A stretch of 64,000 bases of DNA from Caldithrix abyssi DSM 13497 (GCA_945865405.1 CAMBDS010000006.1:44272-108271); one strand, 5' to 3'; shown: positions 17,919-27,516, counted from the first letter of the stretch. Made by a program: numbers and translations. Notes: generated by a model not told the origin, from the sequence alone.

Positions 17919-18842
17919 GTGAATAGCACCGAAGATACCGGACTCATCCTGTGGGTATCTAACGACCAGATAAGAATACTTCACCAGGGTATCGAAAAGG
18001 AGGTTACTCTTCCTGGCAGGTGGCGCCTCACTTCCTTCGGTCAACGCCCTGTCGCCCCTGGAGACATCGTCAATGTGAAAGAGAAAGACAAGGGCCTCAG
18101 CTTGATCGATGTCCTGCCACGAAGGAATGAATTTACTCGAAAAGTCGCTGGTGAACGAACTCTTCCCCAAGTCGCCGCAGCCAATATCGATCAGGTTCTC
18201 GTTATGGCGGCGATTGTATCACCGCGTACGTCCCTAGGGCTGATCGACCGCCTTCTTGTCACAGCAGCTATTGGCGGGGTTCCGAGCCAATTGATACTCA
18301 ACAAATGCGATCTTGCCTCCAAATCGCGAATCGAGGAACTTTGGCAAATCTACTCAAGCGCCCAAATCCCGGTTCATTTCATCAGCATCATGACCCGGGA
18401 AGGAGTGGAACCACTCAAAATAATGTTGCAAGGCAAATTGACTCTGCTCGCCGGTCAATCGGGAGTCGGAAAATCGAGTTTGGCTAATGTTGTTCAGCCC
18501 GGCCTCGACCTTAGAACTGGCGAAGTGTCGAGCGTCACTGGTAAGGGACGCCATGTTACAACCTCAGCCAGACTGCACCCTCTCAATGGTGGCGGTTGGT
18601 TGATCGACACTCCCGGCTTGCGTGAATGTGCCCCCTATGGCTTGACGAAACAGAATCTCCTTTTCGCTTTTCCAGAAATAGAAGCAAACGCCAGAGATTG
18701 CAAATTCCGCAATTGCCTTCACAAGGATGAGTTGGGATGCGGGGTTATGGTTGCTGTCGAAAATGGAGATATCCCTGAGCCACGCTACGAGACATATCGA
18801 AAACTGCTGATCGAAGCAGAAATGAATGAGCGAAAGTATTGA
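17919..18842 (+). CDS. rsgA: Ribosome small-subunit GTPase RsgA
   Basis: RsgA is a circularly permuted GTPase acting in late 30S subunit maturation. An N-terminal OB fold (residues about 5-80) precedes the GTPase, whose motifs come in permuted order: G4 LNKCDL, then G1 GQSGVGKSS, then G3 DTPGL. The C-terminal zinc knuckle is CKFRNCLHKDELGC. The length of 307 aa is normal. The start is GTG. It follows the DUF5679 gene and its terminator, so it has its own transcription unit. Confidence 0.95.
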   Translation: MNSTEDTGLILWVSNDQIRILHQGIEKEVTLPGRWRLTSFGQRPVAPGDIVNVKEKDKGLSLIDVLPRRNEFTRKVAGERTLPQVAAANIDQVLVMAAIVSPRTSLGLIDRLLVTAAIGGVPSQLILNKCDLASKSRIEELWQIYSSAQIPVHFISIMTREGVEPLKIMLQGKLTLLAGQSGVGKSSLANVVQPGLDLRTGEVSSVTGKGRHVTTSARLHPLNGGGWLIDTPGLRECAPYGLTKQNLLFAFPEIEANARDCKFRNCLHKDELGCGVMVAVENGDIPEPRYETYRKLLIEAEMNERKY

Positions 18843-19066
18843 TAATCGGTCTGTTGATATTTAATTGCTACGAAATTGTTGCTCACCAACCTCTTCCTTA
18901 ACCACCTCCAAATTATTTTGATTCTTTCTTATTGATTATTTTATGATATTTTGTATCTTAAGATGCTATGATTTCAGCCAACGGTTTCGAACCAATCTAA
19001 ATTGGGGGTCTTCTGCAAATAGTTATCAGAGACTGCGCTGAATCTCTTCATTTCACCGGACGCTAA

Positions 19067-22000
19067 ATGCCTCATAAATCAGACCTTGAAAACATGACCA
19101 GTCATGAGCAGATTTTCCAGTCTGCCCGTCAGGGGATATTTCAGGCTGATACGAGCCTGAGAATTACCGAATTCAACCCGATGATGGCAGAAATTCTGGG
19201 GCTCGAGGCTGTTGCTATCCAAAACTCTTCAATTGCTGATTTTGTTGACGACAAGATGCTGGCGGGCCTCCGAAAATCGCTTGAAGGCGAATTTGTAACT
19301 TATGAAGAATACTCTACCCTCACGAAGCAATCCTCCCCACGACTTTTCAGACTAAACAGCGGGCCAATTAGAAATTCCGGGAGTGTCGTAACCGGTATAT
19401 TCTGTATAGTCGATGTGTTTGGACCGGGGAACGATTCGATTGAAAGTCTTTTTCAAGTAGGAAGCCGTCTCCGCAGTCTGGCAGAAGCGAGTGAAGATAA
19501 AATTCTGCTTTTGGATGTAAATGGGATCGTCAAAGATTTCTATGGAAAATGGCACGAGAAAATCGGGATACCGAGTGACAATCTCATTGGTCACCCACAT
19601 CACGATTTGTATGGTCAGGCGGGCAGCGAAGCTCATAAACAGGCATTCGCAAAAGCCCTAACCGGGGAATTTGTCATATATGAGTGGGCAATCACTCACG
19701 GCTCGGACACTACAAACATGCAGGAGGCGATCTCTCCCATTCGTGGAGTAAATGGGGAGATAGTTGGTCTTCTTGCTGTTGGACGAGACGTTACAATTTT
19801 AAAGAAGATCGAGGACGCGCTAAATCATAAGGCGCAGCAACTTGAGTCGCTTTACAACGCGGGGCGCCTGCTTGGCAGAACGCTTAATCTGGAACAGAAT
19901 CACGAAGCTCTCTTCCAAAGCCTAAGGAAAACGATCCCTTGTGACGGTTTCTTTATCTCCACCTATAACCCCGCACAGAACATTATCCGTTGTCAAGCTG
20001 CCTGGATGGATGGAGTTCAAGTTGACACAACCGCATTTCCAGAGCTGCCTCTTGAGGAAGAAGGACACGGCACTCAATCTTTAGTGATCCGACTGGGTGA
20101 GTCTATCATCCTGAACGATTACGAGGCGACGCTACGGTCTGCTCAATCGGTGCATCATGTCAATCCCGAAGGGGCGATGCGTGAGGAGATCCCATCGGAT
20201 GAAGACCGCGCCCGCTCGGCGATGATAATTCCGCTCAAACTTGAGCAGGAAGTTATCGGTGTACTGCAGATTTTTAGCTATAAGCTGAATGACTTCACGG
20301 ACGAGCATCTGATGCTTGCCGAGGCGATGGCTTCTCATGGTGCGGCGGCTCAGAATAACTCGTTGCTATATAAAATGGCTGAAGATGAAGTCATTGAACG
20401 CACTCGAGCTGAACAGCTGCGAAACGCCCTCTATCGAATTTCACAAACTGTACACTCTTCCGACAGCCTCGACGACATTCTAAATGATATCTACAGCATT
20501 ATCAGTGAAGTCCTACCAGCATCAAGCTTTTACTTTGCTTTTCTCGATCAAGAGAATGGCATTCTTACCTTCCCCTACTTTAACGACGACTACGATATAC
20601 GCCCCGAAGATCGTGTCCCCGGTCAAGGCTTAACGGAATACGTGTTGAGACAGGGCGAAACCTATCTTTGGCGAGCCAGTCAACCAGACCCGACTGAAGG
20701 GGGTCAGATCGAGGTACTCGGAAAAGATGCGGCGGTCTGGCTTGGCGTGCCTCTTATGGAAAAGGGTAAAGCGATCGGCGTAATGGCGGTGCAGAATTAT
20801 CATAACGAGAACGCTTACGGGGATCGTGAACAGGAAATTCTGGACTTTGTTGCGGCGGAAGTAGCCCGGGCAATTGTGGCGATGCGGGCGGTTAAATCGA
20901 TCCGTGAGTCCGAAGATAAATACCGCTCGCTCATCGAAAATACGCGTGAGGGAATATTCCTCTGGTCTGTTGATCGCCTTGAGGTGGTCAATCAACCGTT
21001 CTGCGATCTATTTGGGTACAGCGCCGAGACTCTCTGCTCTCGAGAATTTGATCTAAAGCAATTGATTGCAGAGTCCCAACGTTCGAAAATTGTCGAACTT
21101 GTGACGAAATACCAGCATGGCACAATACCTCAACCACAAATGGAACTTGTAATGCTCTCAGCGGATGGCAGGGAGTTTGAGGCAGAGGTTAGCACGAATA
21201 CTATCACTTACAAAGACAAGCTTGCGATTCAGGGTATTGTAAGGGATATTTCCCAGCGCCGTCACATTGAGGCACAATTGCTCCAGACTGCAAAACTGGA
21301 AGCAATTGGCAGACTTGCCGGTGGAGTCGCCCATGACTTCAACAACTTGTTGACCGCGCTCTCAGGTACAGCAGAGTTGATGCTGTTAAAGATGGCACCC
21401 GATAACACCAACTATGAAGATCTTGAACAGATTCTTACAATTGCCCGCCGCGGCTCCAATCTGACCCAGCAGCTTCTTGCATTTGCCAGATCCCAGCCTC
21501 AACAGCCGAAGGTATTTCAACTCAATTCGATTGTGGAAGGGACTCAACAGATGCTTCGCCGTCTTATTGGCGATACAATGAAGCTATCTTTGAAGGTCGA
21601 TCCCCTCCTGCCTACAGTCAAAGCCGACCCCGCACAATTGGAAATGGCGCTGATGAATCTGATTGTCAATTCAAGAGACGCGATGACCACTGGCGGCGAA
21701 ATTACGATTGCGACATCTCTTGATGTAATTAATGAAGATAACTCAGGGAATTATCCGGGAATTGAGCAAGGTTCTTACGTCGTTTTGACCGTTTCCGATC
21801 AGGGCGTTGGGATGCCTAAAGAGGTGTTGGACAGAGCAACGGACCCCTTCTTTACTACCAAGCCGATCGGGAAAGGGACAGGACTCGGATTAAGCACCGT
21901 TCACGGTATCGCGAGGCAGAGTGGCGGTGTCTTGAAAATATCGAGTGAAGTTGGGTTAGGCACCACTGTACAACTGTTCCTCCCGGTAAGCGGCGAAGCG

Positions 22001-22441
22001 ATCATCGCCGACGTTTCTGTCACAACAGTTGGCGATTCGACTGAGGGTAAGGAGACAATTCTGGTTTGTGACGATGAAGATTCTGTCCGACAAGTGGCTG
22101 TGCGACTACTCCGAACGAAAGGTTACAATGTTCTGGAGGCTACAGAAGGACAACATGCACTCGACGTCGCTGCAGTTTACGATGGTAAGATCGACATGCT
22201 TCTTACCGATATGGCAATGCCGGTCATGGGCGGTCCTGAGCTGGCACACCATCTAAAGGAAAAACGTCCGGGTCTGAAGGTGATAATGATGTCAGGGTAT
22301 TCGCCGATGGCATTCCCATCGGATTATGATTTCGAAGAGCCACAACACTTTATCCAGAAACCGTTTAGAGCACATCAATTGACCAGTAAGGTCAGAGAAA
22401 TTCTCAACCGACCAGATGGTGAAATAGAGAAAACCACTTGA
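19067..22441 (+). CDS. Hybrid sensor histidine kinase (PAS-PAS-GAF-GAF-PAS-HisKA-HATPase-REC)
   Basis: This 1124-aa cytoplasmic hybrid kinase has no transmembrane segment. In order it carries two PAS domains (about 15-120 and 130-250), two GAF domains (about 265-430 and 460-610) and a third PAS (about 625-745, EDKYRSLIENTREGIFLW). Next comes a HisKA domain with the phospho-acceptor near H756 in GGVAHDFNNLLTALSG, and a HATPase with ALMNLIVNSRDAM, GVGMPKEV and GKGTGLGLSTVHG. Last is a receiver domain with the phosphorylatable Asp near residue 1048 (MLLTDMAMPVMGG). The layout suggests integration of several intracellular signals, but the ligands are not predictable. There is no output regulator next to it. 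Its stop overlaps the start of a VOC protein gene. Confidence 0.88.
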   Translation: MPHKSDLENMTSHEQIFQSARQGIFQADTSLRITEFNPMMAEILGLEAVAIQNSSIADFVDDKMLAGLRKSLEGEFVTYEEYSTLTKQSSPRLFRLNSGPIRNSGSVVTGIFCIVDVFGPGNDSIESLFQVGSRLRSLAEASEDKILLLDVNGIVKDFYGKWHEKIGIPSDNLIGHPHHDLYGQAGSEAHKQAFAKALTGEFVIYEWAITHGSDTTNMQEAISPIRGVNGEIVGLLAVGRDVTILKKIEDALNHKAQQLESLYNAGRLLGRTLNLEQNHEALFQSLRKTIPCDGFFISTYNPAQNIIRCQAAWMDGVQVDTTAFPELPLEEEGHGTQSLVIRLGESIILNDYEATLRSAQSVHHVNPEGAMREEIPSDEDRARSAMIIPLKLEQEVIGVLQIFSYKLNDFTDEHLMLAEAMASHGAAAQNNSLLYKMAEDEVIERTRAEQLRNALYRISQTVHSSDSLDDILNDIYSIISEVLPASSFYFAFLDQENGILTFPYFNDDYDIRPEDRVPGQGLTEYVLRQGETYLWRASQPDPTEGGQIEVLGKDAAVWLGVPLMEKGKAIGVMAVQNYHNENAYGDREQEILDFVAAEVARAIVAMRAVKSIRESEDKYRSLIENTREGIFLWSVDRLEVVNQPFCDLFGYSAETLCSREFDLKQLIAESQRSKIVELVTKYQHGTIPQPQMELVMLSADGREFEAEVSTNTITYKDKLAIQGIVRDISQRRHIEAQLLQTAKLEAIGRLAGGVAHDFNNLLTALSGTAELMLLKMAPDNTNYEDLEQILTIARRGSNLTQQLLAFARSQPQQPKVFQLNSIVEGTQQMLRRLIGDTMKLSLKVDPLLPTVKADPAQLEMALMNLIVNSRDAMTTGGEITIATSLDVINEDNSGNYPGIEQGSYVVLTVSDQGVGMPKEVLDRATDPFFTTKPIGKGTGLGLSTVHGIARQSGGVLKISSEVGLGTTVQLFLPVSGEAIIADVSVTTVGDSTEGKETILVCDDEDSVRQVAVRLLRTKGYNVLEATEGQHALDVAAVYDGKIDMLLTDMAMPVMGGPELAHHLKEKRPGLKVIMMSGYSPMAFPSDYDFEEPQHFIQKPFRAHQLTSKVREILNRPDGEIEKTT

Positions 22442-22812
22442 AAGAAAATAGCACAATCGGAAAATTTGTCTGGCAGGACCTAACGATTCCCGATGCTGTT
22501 AGTTTATCAGAGTTTTACCAAAAGGTAGTCGGCTGGCGAACTACTCCACATAATATGGGGGAGTACAACGACTTTGAAATACTCGACTCGGACGATAATG
22601 TGGTGGCAGGCATCTGTCACAAGCGTGGCTCCAATGCTTCCATTCCTTCACAATGGCTTCTTTACGTAACTGTTGAAAATGTCGAAGCCTCCGCGGCGGA
22701 GTGTATTTCTCTTGGCGGCAAGATTCTCGATGGGCCGCGTCTCATGGGCAAACAACAATTCTGTGTCATAGAAGACCCTGCGGGTGCTGTATTGGCGCTG
22801 ATCGAAAACTGA
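22438..22812 (+). CDS. VOC (glyoxalase/bleomycin-resistance fold) protein
   Basis: This 124-aa single vicinal-oxygen-chelate domain protein has KFVWQDLTIPDAVSLSEFYQKVVGW at the start, paired beta-alpha-beta-beta-beta units, WLLYVTVENVEASAAEC in the middle and FCVIEDPAGAVLALIE at the end. The fold is secure. The reaction is not, since VOC proteins include lyases, dioxygenases and resistance proteins. It starts at TTG, overlapping the kinase stop by 4 bases, so translation is probably coupled. A terminator follows 25 bp downstream. Confidence 0.82.
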   Translation: MKENSTIGKFVWQDLTIPDAVSLSEFYQKVVGWRTTPHNMGEYNDFEILDSDDNVVAGICHKRGSNASIPSQWLLYVTVENVEASAAECISLGGKILDGPRLMGKQQFCVIEDPAGAVLALIEN

Positions 22813-22837
22813 TTCACCATTAGGACTCTTTTTAAAT

Positions 22838-22877
22838 AAGTCCCCATTTAGCTGTACTGGATGGGGACTTTTCATTT
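22838..22877 (+). terminator. Rho-independent terminator after kinase/VOC operon
   Basis: AAGTCCCCAT (22838-22847) pairs with ATGGGGACTT (22861-22870), followed by TTCATTTT. Confidence 0.85.
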
Positions 22878-23012
22878 TGGGGATTTAGACCTTGCTTGAA
22901 TATTATTAGTCCTGCGTGCAACCTCAAGTATCATCAAGGCGTCATATAATCAGAAAACATCGCCGGCGATGTGACAACAGCTTCATAAACAGAAGCATTC
23001 GAATGGAGTGCT

Positions 23013-23615
23013 GTGAACTTCGAAGAGGCGCTCAAGCGCTATTGGGACGATTTCGTCCACTATTCTCATTCTCTTGCTGGATCAAGCGATCGTGGTGACG
23101 ACCTTCTTCAGGAGTCTCTCATCAGGGCTTGGCATGGATATGAGAAATTAACAGATCACAATTCTTTCAAACAGTGGGTATTGAAGATCATTTCGAACAC
23201 CCATAAATCTCAATGCAGGCTGGTGTGGCTTAAAAGGTTGGTTGGTATCGAAGCTCTCGAAACCGAACCAACACCCGAGGAGCTGCCCTATGAGGAGAAA
23301 GAACTTGTTCGGTTATCGCTTAGAAATCTTCCGGAAAAGCAACGTGAAGCGCTGATTCTGTTCGAAGTACTCGGAATGTCAGTGATGGAAATCGCTGAGA
23401 TACAAAAAGTCACATTGTCCGCAGTAAAGAGCCGTCTCGCTCGAGGTCGTGAAGCATTGCAAAAACGATATCATCAGCTGGATGGAATGTCTGGCCAGAC
23501 CAGATCAAATAAAGCTAAATTGTTTGGTTCGGTCGGGAATAACTCTGAATTGACTATCGTCCCCGCAATGAAATCACCCAACGATAACAGCGGCATTTCG
23601 AGGAGTTCACTATGA
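23013..23615 (+). CDS. ECF-type RNA polymerase sigma factor
   Basis: This 200-aa sigma-70-family factor starts at GTG. Region 2 is RGDDLLQESLIRAWHGYEKL with SFKQWVLKIISNTHKSQ. Region 4 is LPEKQREALILFEVLGMSVMEIAEI plus the recognition helix LSAVKSRLARGREAL. There are no regions 1 or 3, as expected for ECF sigmas. About 45 polar residues extend past region 4. The stop overlaps the start of the next gene by 4 bases. That gene encodes a membrane protein that is its likely anti-sigma partner. Confidence 0.9.
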   Translation: MNFEEALKRYWDDFVHYSHSLAGSSDRGDDLLQESLIRAWHGYEKLTDHNSFKQWVLKIISNTHKSQCRLVWLKRLVGIEALETEPTPEELPYEEKELVRLSLRNLPEKQREALILFEVLGMSVMEIAEIQKVTLSAVKSRLARGREALQKRYHQLDGMSGQTRSNKAKLFGSVGNNSELTIVPAMKSPNDNSGISRSSL

Positions 23616-24388
23616 CAGTTCAACTTGATCCTGTCGAAAAGGGCTTGAGCGAATTAGCGACCGAATCGGTCGAACCAAATCATTTTCCACGAATGATGGC
23701 AAAAGTGCGGGCGAATAAGGAAAGAAAATCTCCAATGAATAGTATGATCAAAAGTGGCGCATTAGCCGGTGGGTTGGCGATCGCTGCTGTTGTGGCAATG
23801 GTGCTAATACCAGCGACCTACGAAGTAAGTGTTGGAACGCTAATTAAGGCTGAGTTCAAGCTCCCCGACGGCATATCACCAAGAGCGGTTGCCGATGCGA
23901 CGACATCCGTCGCGGAAGGTCAGAAAATGTTAATGGTCGAAAATGGCGTGACCACTCTGACAATTGCGTCGAAGGCTACCGACAGCAAATCGCTCGAGGA
24001 AAAATTGCAAAAGACTTTGCAAGCACAATTTCCCGCGATTGCTGAGATCAGTGTTACTACTGAGCCGATCAAAGAGCGACGAGGCGGCAACGCGTTGGCG
24101 GCAGTAACGGGTGGAAGGATTGAGATCGGCTGTGAAGGGATGTCTGACGCGGAGATCGAAGGGGCAATTGCCGGGGCATTGTCAGCTCACGGACTGAATG
24201 TGAAGCAGGTTTCGGTTTCGACAACATTCCCCGGTGAAGGACAAATCGAACGACGGGTTGAAATCCAAGCTGAAGGGGATTCGAGTTACGCAGTTGACGG
24301 GCTACCAGAGCTTGATCTCCAGATCGGCGGTATGCCAAATGGAGAGGGGCATGAAGAAAGAATCATCGTCCGCGAGACCAATCCATAG
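23612..24388 (+). CDS. Putative membrane anti-sigma factor
   Basis: This 258-aa protein has one transmembrane helix at about residues 50-70 (GALAGGLAIAAVVAMVLIPA), a short cytoplasmic N-terminus and a C-terminal domain of about 185 residues outside. I do not recognise a classical zinc-binding anti-sigma HxxxCxxC motif. The outer domain seems to contain two alpha-beta units (about 80-150 and 165-225, the second with GRIEIGCEGMSDAEIEGAI) that look like ferredoxin-like folds. The assignment as an anti-sigma rests on translational coupling to the ECF sigma gene and on the one-TM layout. It is an inference. Confidence 0.5.
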   Translation: MTVQLDPVEKGLSELATESVEPNHFPRMMAKVRANKERKSPMNSMIKSGALAGGLAIAAVVAMVLIPATYEVSVGTLIKAEFKLPDGISPRAVADATTSVAEGQKMLMVENGVTTLTIASKATDSKSLEEKLQKTLQAQFPAIAEISVTTEPIKERRGGNALAAVTGGRIEIGCEGMSDAEIEGAIAGALSAHGLNVKQVSVSTTFPGEGQIERRVEIQAEGDSSYAVDGLPELDLQIGGMPNGEGHEERIIVRETNP

Positions 24389-24426
24389 ATATGACCCAGA
24401 GTAACTCATCGACTTGGAAACCGATC

Positions 24427-24463
24427 AAAAAAACTGCCAACCCTTTCGGATTGGCAGTTTTCG
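24427..24463. terminator. Bidirectional rho-independent terminator
   Basis: AAACTGCCAA (24431-24440) pairs with TTGGCAGTTT (24451-24460), with a run of A before and T-rich sequence after. It separates the convergent anti-sigma and parB genes and can act on both strands. Confidence 0.85.
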
Positions 24464-24484
24464 TTTATCAGTCTGAAAGTGAAA

Positions 24485-25357
24485 TTAACCGTTCAACAGT
24501 TCTACTAATCTCTCGAGATCTTCATCCGAGTAAAACTCTATTGTTATTGCTCCCCGTTTTCCCTTCTTGGTGATCTTCACCTGAGTACCAAGCTTCATGC
24601 GCAATTTGTCTGACTGATCGACGTATTGAACCTTGGGCTTTTCGACCGCGAAAGCAGAAGTACTAGAATCGACCAGTTCAAGCATCGATTTCGCAACCTC
24701 TTCAGTCTGCCTGACAGAGAGCCTCCCCGCAACAACCTTTTTGAAAAGCGCCGACTGCCTTGCTGAGCCTTGCAGCATCAGGATTACTTTGGCGTGCCCG
24801 ACGGAAATTTCCCCCACCCGCAATGACGAAAGAATCGGTTCGGGCAAGTCAAGCACTCGCAACATGTTGGCGACAGTCGCTCGATTTTTGCCAACCTTTG
24901 AAGATATCTGTTCTTGCGTTAGATTGTAATCTTGAGCAAGCCGTTGATAACCTCTCGCCAGTTCGACAGGATTAAGGTCTTCGCGTTGCAAGTTCTCGAT
25001 AAGCGCCAGTTCAAGCATCTCCTGGTCGCTGGCGACTTCAATCACTCGTACTGGTAATTCGTCGAAGCCAGCCTGTTGAGCGGCTCTCAGGCGACGTTCA
25101 CCGGCGATAAGCTCGTAGGTTGAATGGCCTGGGAGATCGTTCGTCCCCTTCCGCACGATCAGAGGCTGGATGACCCCCTTTTCGCGGATCGAAGCCTCAA
25201 GGTCCGCAAGTTCCTCTGCCTTGAATTCCCTGCGAGGTTGAAGCGGGTTGGGATGGATGTCTTTTAGGGAGACGATTAAGAGGGAGCCTCCCGCCTCCTT
25301 CGAATCGGCCTCCGGCAAGAGTGCGGAGAGGCCGCGACCAAGTCCTGTCTGTTTCAA
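24485..25357 (-). CDS. parB: Chromosome-partitioning protein ParB
   Basis: This 290-aa chromosomal ParB/Spo0J-family CTPase clamp loads at parS sites. It begins with the characteristic GRGLSALLPE. The ParB/sulfiredoxin-like N domain includes IHPNPLQPRREF and the CTP-binding box GERRLRAAQQAG. The central helix-turn-helix region has LSQEQ-like LTQEQISSKVGKNRATVANMLRVL. A C-terminal dimerisation segment ends LERLVELLNG. ParA normally sits immediately upstream, but here an unrelated flavin-enzyme gene is upstream and no ParA occurs in the window. Confidence 0.92.
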   Translation of the reverse strand: MKQTGLGRGLSALLPEADSKEAGGSLLIVSLKDIHPNPLQPRREFKAEELADLEASIREKGVIQPLIVRKGTNDLPGHSTYELIAGERRLRAAQQAGFDELPVRVIEVASDQEMLELALIENLQREDLNPVELARGYQRLAQDYNLTQEQISSKVGKNRATVANMLRVLDLPEPILSSLRVGEISVGHAKVILMLQGSARQSALFKKVVAGRLSVRQTEEVAKSMLELVDSSTSAFAVEKPKVQYVDQSDKLRMKLGTQVKITKKGKRGAITIEFYSDEDLERLVELLNG

Positions 25358-25444
25358 TGTTTGGTTGTAATTTTAACTATTTAGATATCTGTAAAGGGGA
25401 GTCAGTGGATCAAGGCAATGGTGAGAAGATCAAAGTTGTGCAGT

Positions 25445-26530
25445 CTAATGCGCCAATGTAAGTTTTGCGGCTTCATACTCTTCGACAATTGAGGCAACTA
25501 ACTCTTTGACTTTCATTATTTTGTCGCTGCGCCAAGCATTAGCTCCCGCGAAAGCAAAACCATGCCGAAAATTTCCACGCTGTGCCTGTACCAGTGCGAG
25601 AGCGATGCAATAGGGACTATTTTTGAAATCACAAGTGATGATGCAATGGTAAGGGCATTGAAAGGGCTCTTTTTCGCCACGGTTCATGGCATTGACAAAA
25701 TCGTTCCGGATTACCCGTCCCGGCATTCCGACCGGGCTTTTAATGATCGTGATGTCGTCTGGAGTAGCTTCGATATAGGTCTGTTTAAAAGTTGCAGAAG
25801 CATCACATTCATCAGTCACAACAAATCGGGTTCCCATCTGAACGCCAGCGGCACCTAATTCCATAAATTTAAGGATATCAGCACCTGTATATATTCCTCC
25901 TGCGGCAATGACAGGAATTCGTTGGGAATACTTTTCTTCAAAAGGCCGAACAGCATTTAGCACTTCAGGGATTAGCTTCTCAAGCATATAAGCGGGATCG
26001 GTTAGGTTATCTTTGTTAAACCCAAGATGACCGCCAGCAAGGGGACCTTCGACTACAATAGCATCAGGAAGACAATCAAATCGTTCTTTCCATTGTTTGC
26101 AAAGCATCGCTGCTGCACGACCTGAAGAGACGATCGGCACAAGCTTTGTTTTTGAATTTGCCGGGCGATATTGAGGTAATTTAAGCGGTAATCCTGCTCC
26201 CGAAAAGATGATGTCTATACCTTCTTCAATCGCTGTACGAACCATATCGGCATAGTTTGTCATCGCCACCATAATATTGACGCCAATAATTCCCTCAGCC
26301 TTTTCCCGTGCTGTACGAATCTCTCGCCGTAAACCTCGCATATTTGCTTCGACAAAATCACTGAAGAAATCCGGTTCTGACATGCCGATTCCGGCAGTGG
26401 CTATTACGCCGATTCCGCCACTATTAGCAACGGCAGAGGCAAGACCTGAAAGTGAAATACCAACGCCCATCCCACCTTGAATAATTGGAATCGCAGCAGT
26501 TAAATCACCGATTTGAAGTGGAGTGAGCAT
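25445..26530 (-). CDS. Nitronate monooxygenase-like flavoprotein
   Basis: This 361-aa TIM-barrel FMN enzyme belongs to the 2-nitropropane dioxygenase/nitronate monooxygenase group (COG2070). Visible are the N-terminal IIQGGMGVGISLSGLASAV, the SGAGLPLKLP strand, EGPLAGGHLGF, the FMN phosphate site IAAGGIYTGADI and GVQMGTRFV. A cysteine cluster near residue 300 (CPYHCIITC, then PYC) is shared with relatives from anaerobes and might bind a metal, but this is not shown. Family members oxidise nitronates or act as NAD(P)H-flavin reductases related to FabK. The exact substrate is unknown. Confidence 0.82.
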   Translation of the reverse strand: MLTPLQIGDLTAAIPIIQGGMGVGISLSGLASAVANSGGIGVIATAGIGMSEPDFFSDFVEANMRGLRREIRTAREKAEGIIGVNIMVAMTNYADMVRTAIEEGIDIIFSGAGLPLKLPQYRPANSKTKLVPIVSSGRAAAMLCKQWKERFDCLPDAIVVEGPLAGGHLGFNKDNLTDPAYMLEKLIPEVLNAVRPFEEKYSQRIPVIAAGGIYTGADILKFMELGAAGVQMGTRFVVTDECDASATFKQTYIEATPDDITIIKSPVGMPGRVIRNDFVNAMNRGEKEPFQCPYHCIITCDFKNSPYCIALALVQAQRGNFRHGFAFAGANAWRSDKIMKVKELVASIVEEYEAAKLTLAH

Positions 26531-26616
26531 TCGAGTTTTGGCTTTGTCTAATGATATGAGAATTTTATGTCAACCCAATTGGAGGCATGGTCAGAGATAA
26601 TTGGAATGGTTTCCTG

Positions 26617-27516
26617 CTAACCGCCTACACCGAAAAATTTTGCCACACCTGTATAGCCGAATAGCGCAAGTATCGACCCGGCAATCATTACTGCCATAAG
26701 TACAGCTTTTGTAAGGTCAGCGCCTTTGAGCGTTCCAAGAAGCTGAGGATCTTTACCGAGATAGGCGGAAGCGGCATAGAACTCCTCGCCGATAAGCGTG
26801 TAATCACAAGCGGCGACGAAGAAAGGCAATTGATGTACATTTGCCGTACCAGCAATCTGAATAGCGCCCGATGCGAACCCAACTTCAGATATGATAAGTG
26901 ACTCAGCAAAGAATGCGCCAAGGAAGAAATTTGCGGCAGGTCTTTCACGGTTCATGATACCTGCGACACCAGCGGTGAAGGCAAATTGTTCACTGGAAAG
27001 GTAGCGAATGTTATCAGGATTGAAAGAGTCGGGACGGCCTGCTCGAAGTGCTCCCTCTTTTACAGACTCTTCGGCAAGTGGCACAAGGAACGGTTGGTTG
27101 AGAGGTACTATCAAAGGCACATCGAGCGTAGCAGTACGTCGTGAGATATCGGTCAAAATCACCATCGATGCGATCGTCTGAATGTTATCAATGTCCATGA
27201 TACCGGGAATGTAAAGTACAGGTCGCCCCATCTCGGTCGCCCGACCTATGGCTTCGTCGGCTGCCGCCAGCCCGGCAATCCTTCTAACAAATAACGACTT
27301 ACCCTGCCTCGTCCGGCGAATATAGTAGAGTACAGCGCCGAAAAAGACGGTTACGACCAGAAACGTATTAGCTCGCTCAGAGTTGAAGAGCCGCACTTCA
27401 CGAACTGTAGGTGTTGCTGATGTAGTATCAACTCCAGTTACCGAGTCCGTTGCATGGGCTGTTAAATAGATTGCCATTAGGAAGTAGGCAATCAGAAGTG
27501 ATCGTAAATTTATCAT
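26617..27516 (-). CDS. DUF6754-family membrane protein, short form
   Basis: This 299-aa protein has a signal peptide (residues 1-22), a membrane helix near 53-65 (FLVVTVFFGAVLYYI), a cytoplasmic-looking alpha-beta domain and a C-terminal helix (AVLMAVMIAGSILALFGYTG). It shares long motifs with the 492-aa protein at 37815: GRATEMG, VPGI/IPGI with a following acidic pair, GAFFAESL, GAIQIAGTA and FFVAACDYTLIGEE. I recognise the family as DUF6754 and know no function for it. This copy lacks the fibronectin type III segment of the longer one and has none of the other membrane genes beside it. Confidence 0.72.
   Translation of the reverse strand: MINLRSLLIAYFLMAIYLTAHATDSVTGVDTTSATPTVREVRLFNSERANTFLVVTVFFGAVLYYIRRTRQGKSLFVRRIAGLAAADEAIGRATEMGRPVLYIPGIMDIDNIQTIASMVILTDISRRTATLDVPLIVPLNQPFLVPLAEESVKEGALRAGRPDSFNPDNIRYLSSEQFAFTAGVAGIMNRERPAANFFLGAFFAESLIISEVGFASGAIQIAGTANVHQLPFFVAACDYTLIGEEFYAASAYLGKDPQLLGTLKGADLTKAVLMAVMIAGSILALFGYTGVAKFFGVGG

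Noticed and set aside
18985..19010. tRNA T-arm-like sequence near TTTCGAACC
   Set aside because: No acceptor stem or anticodon arm could be paired around it.
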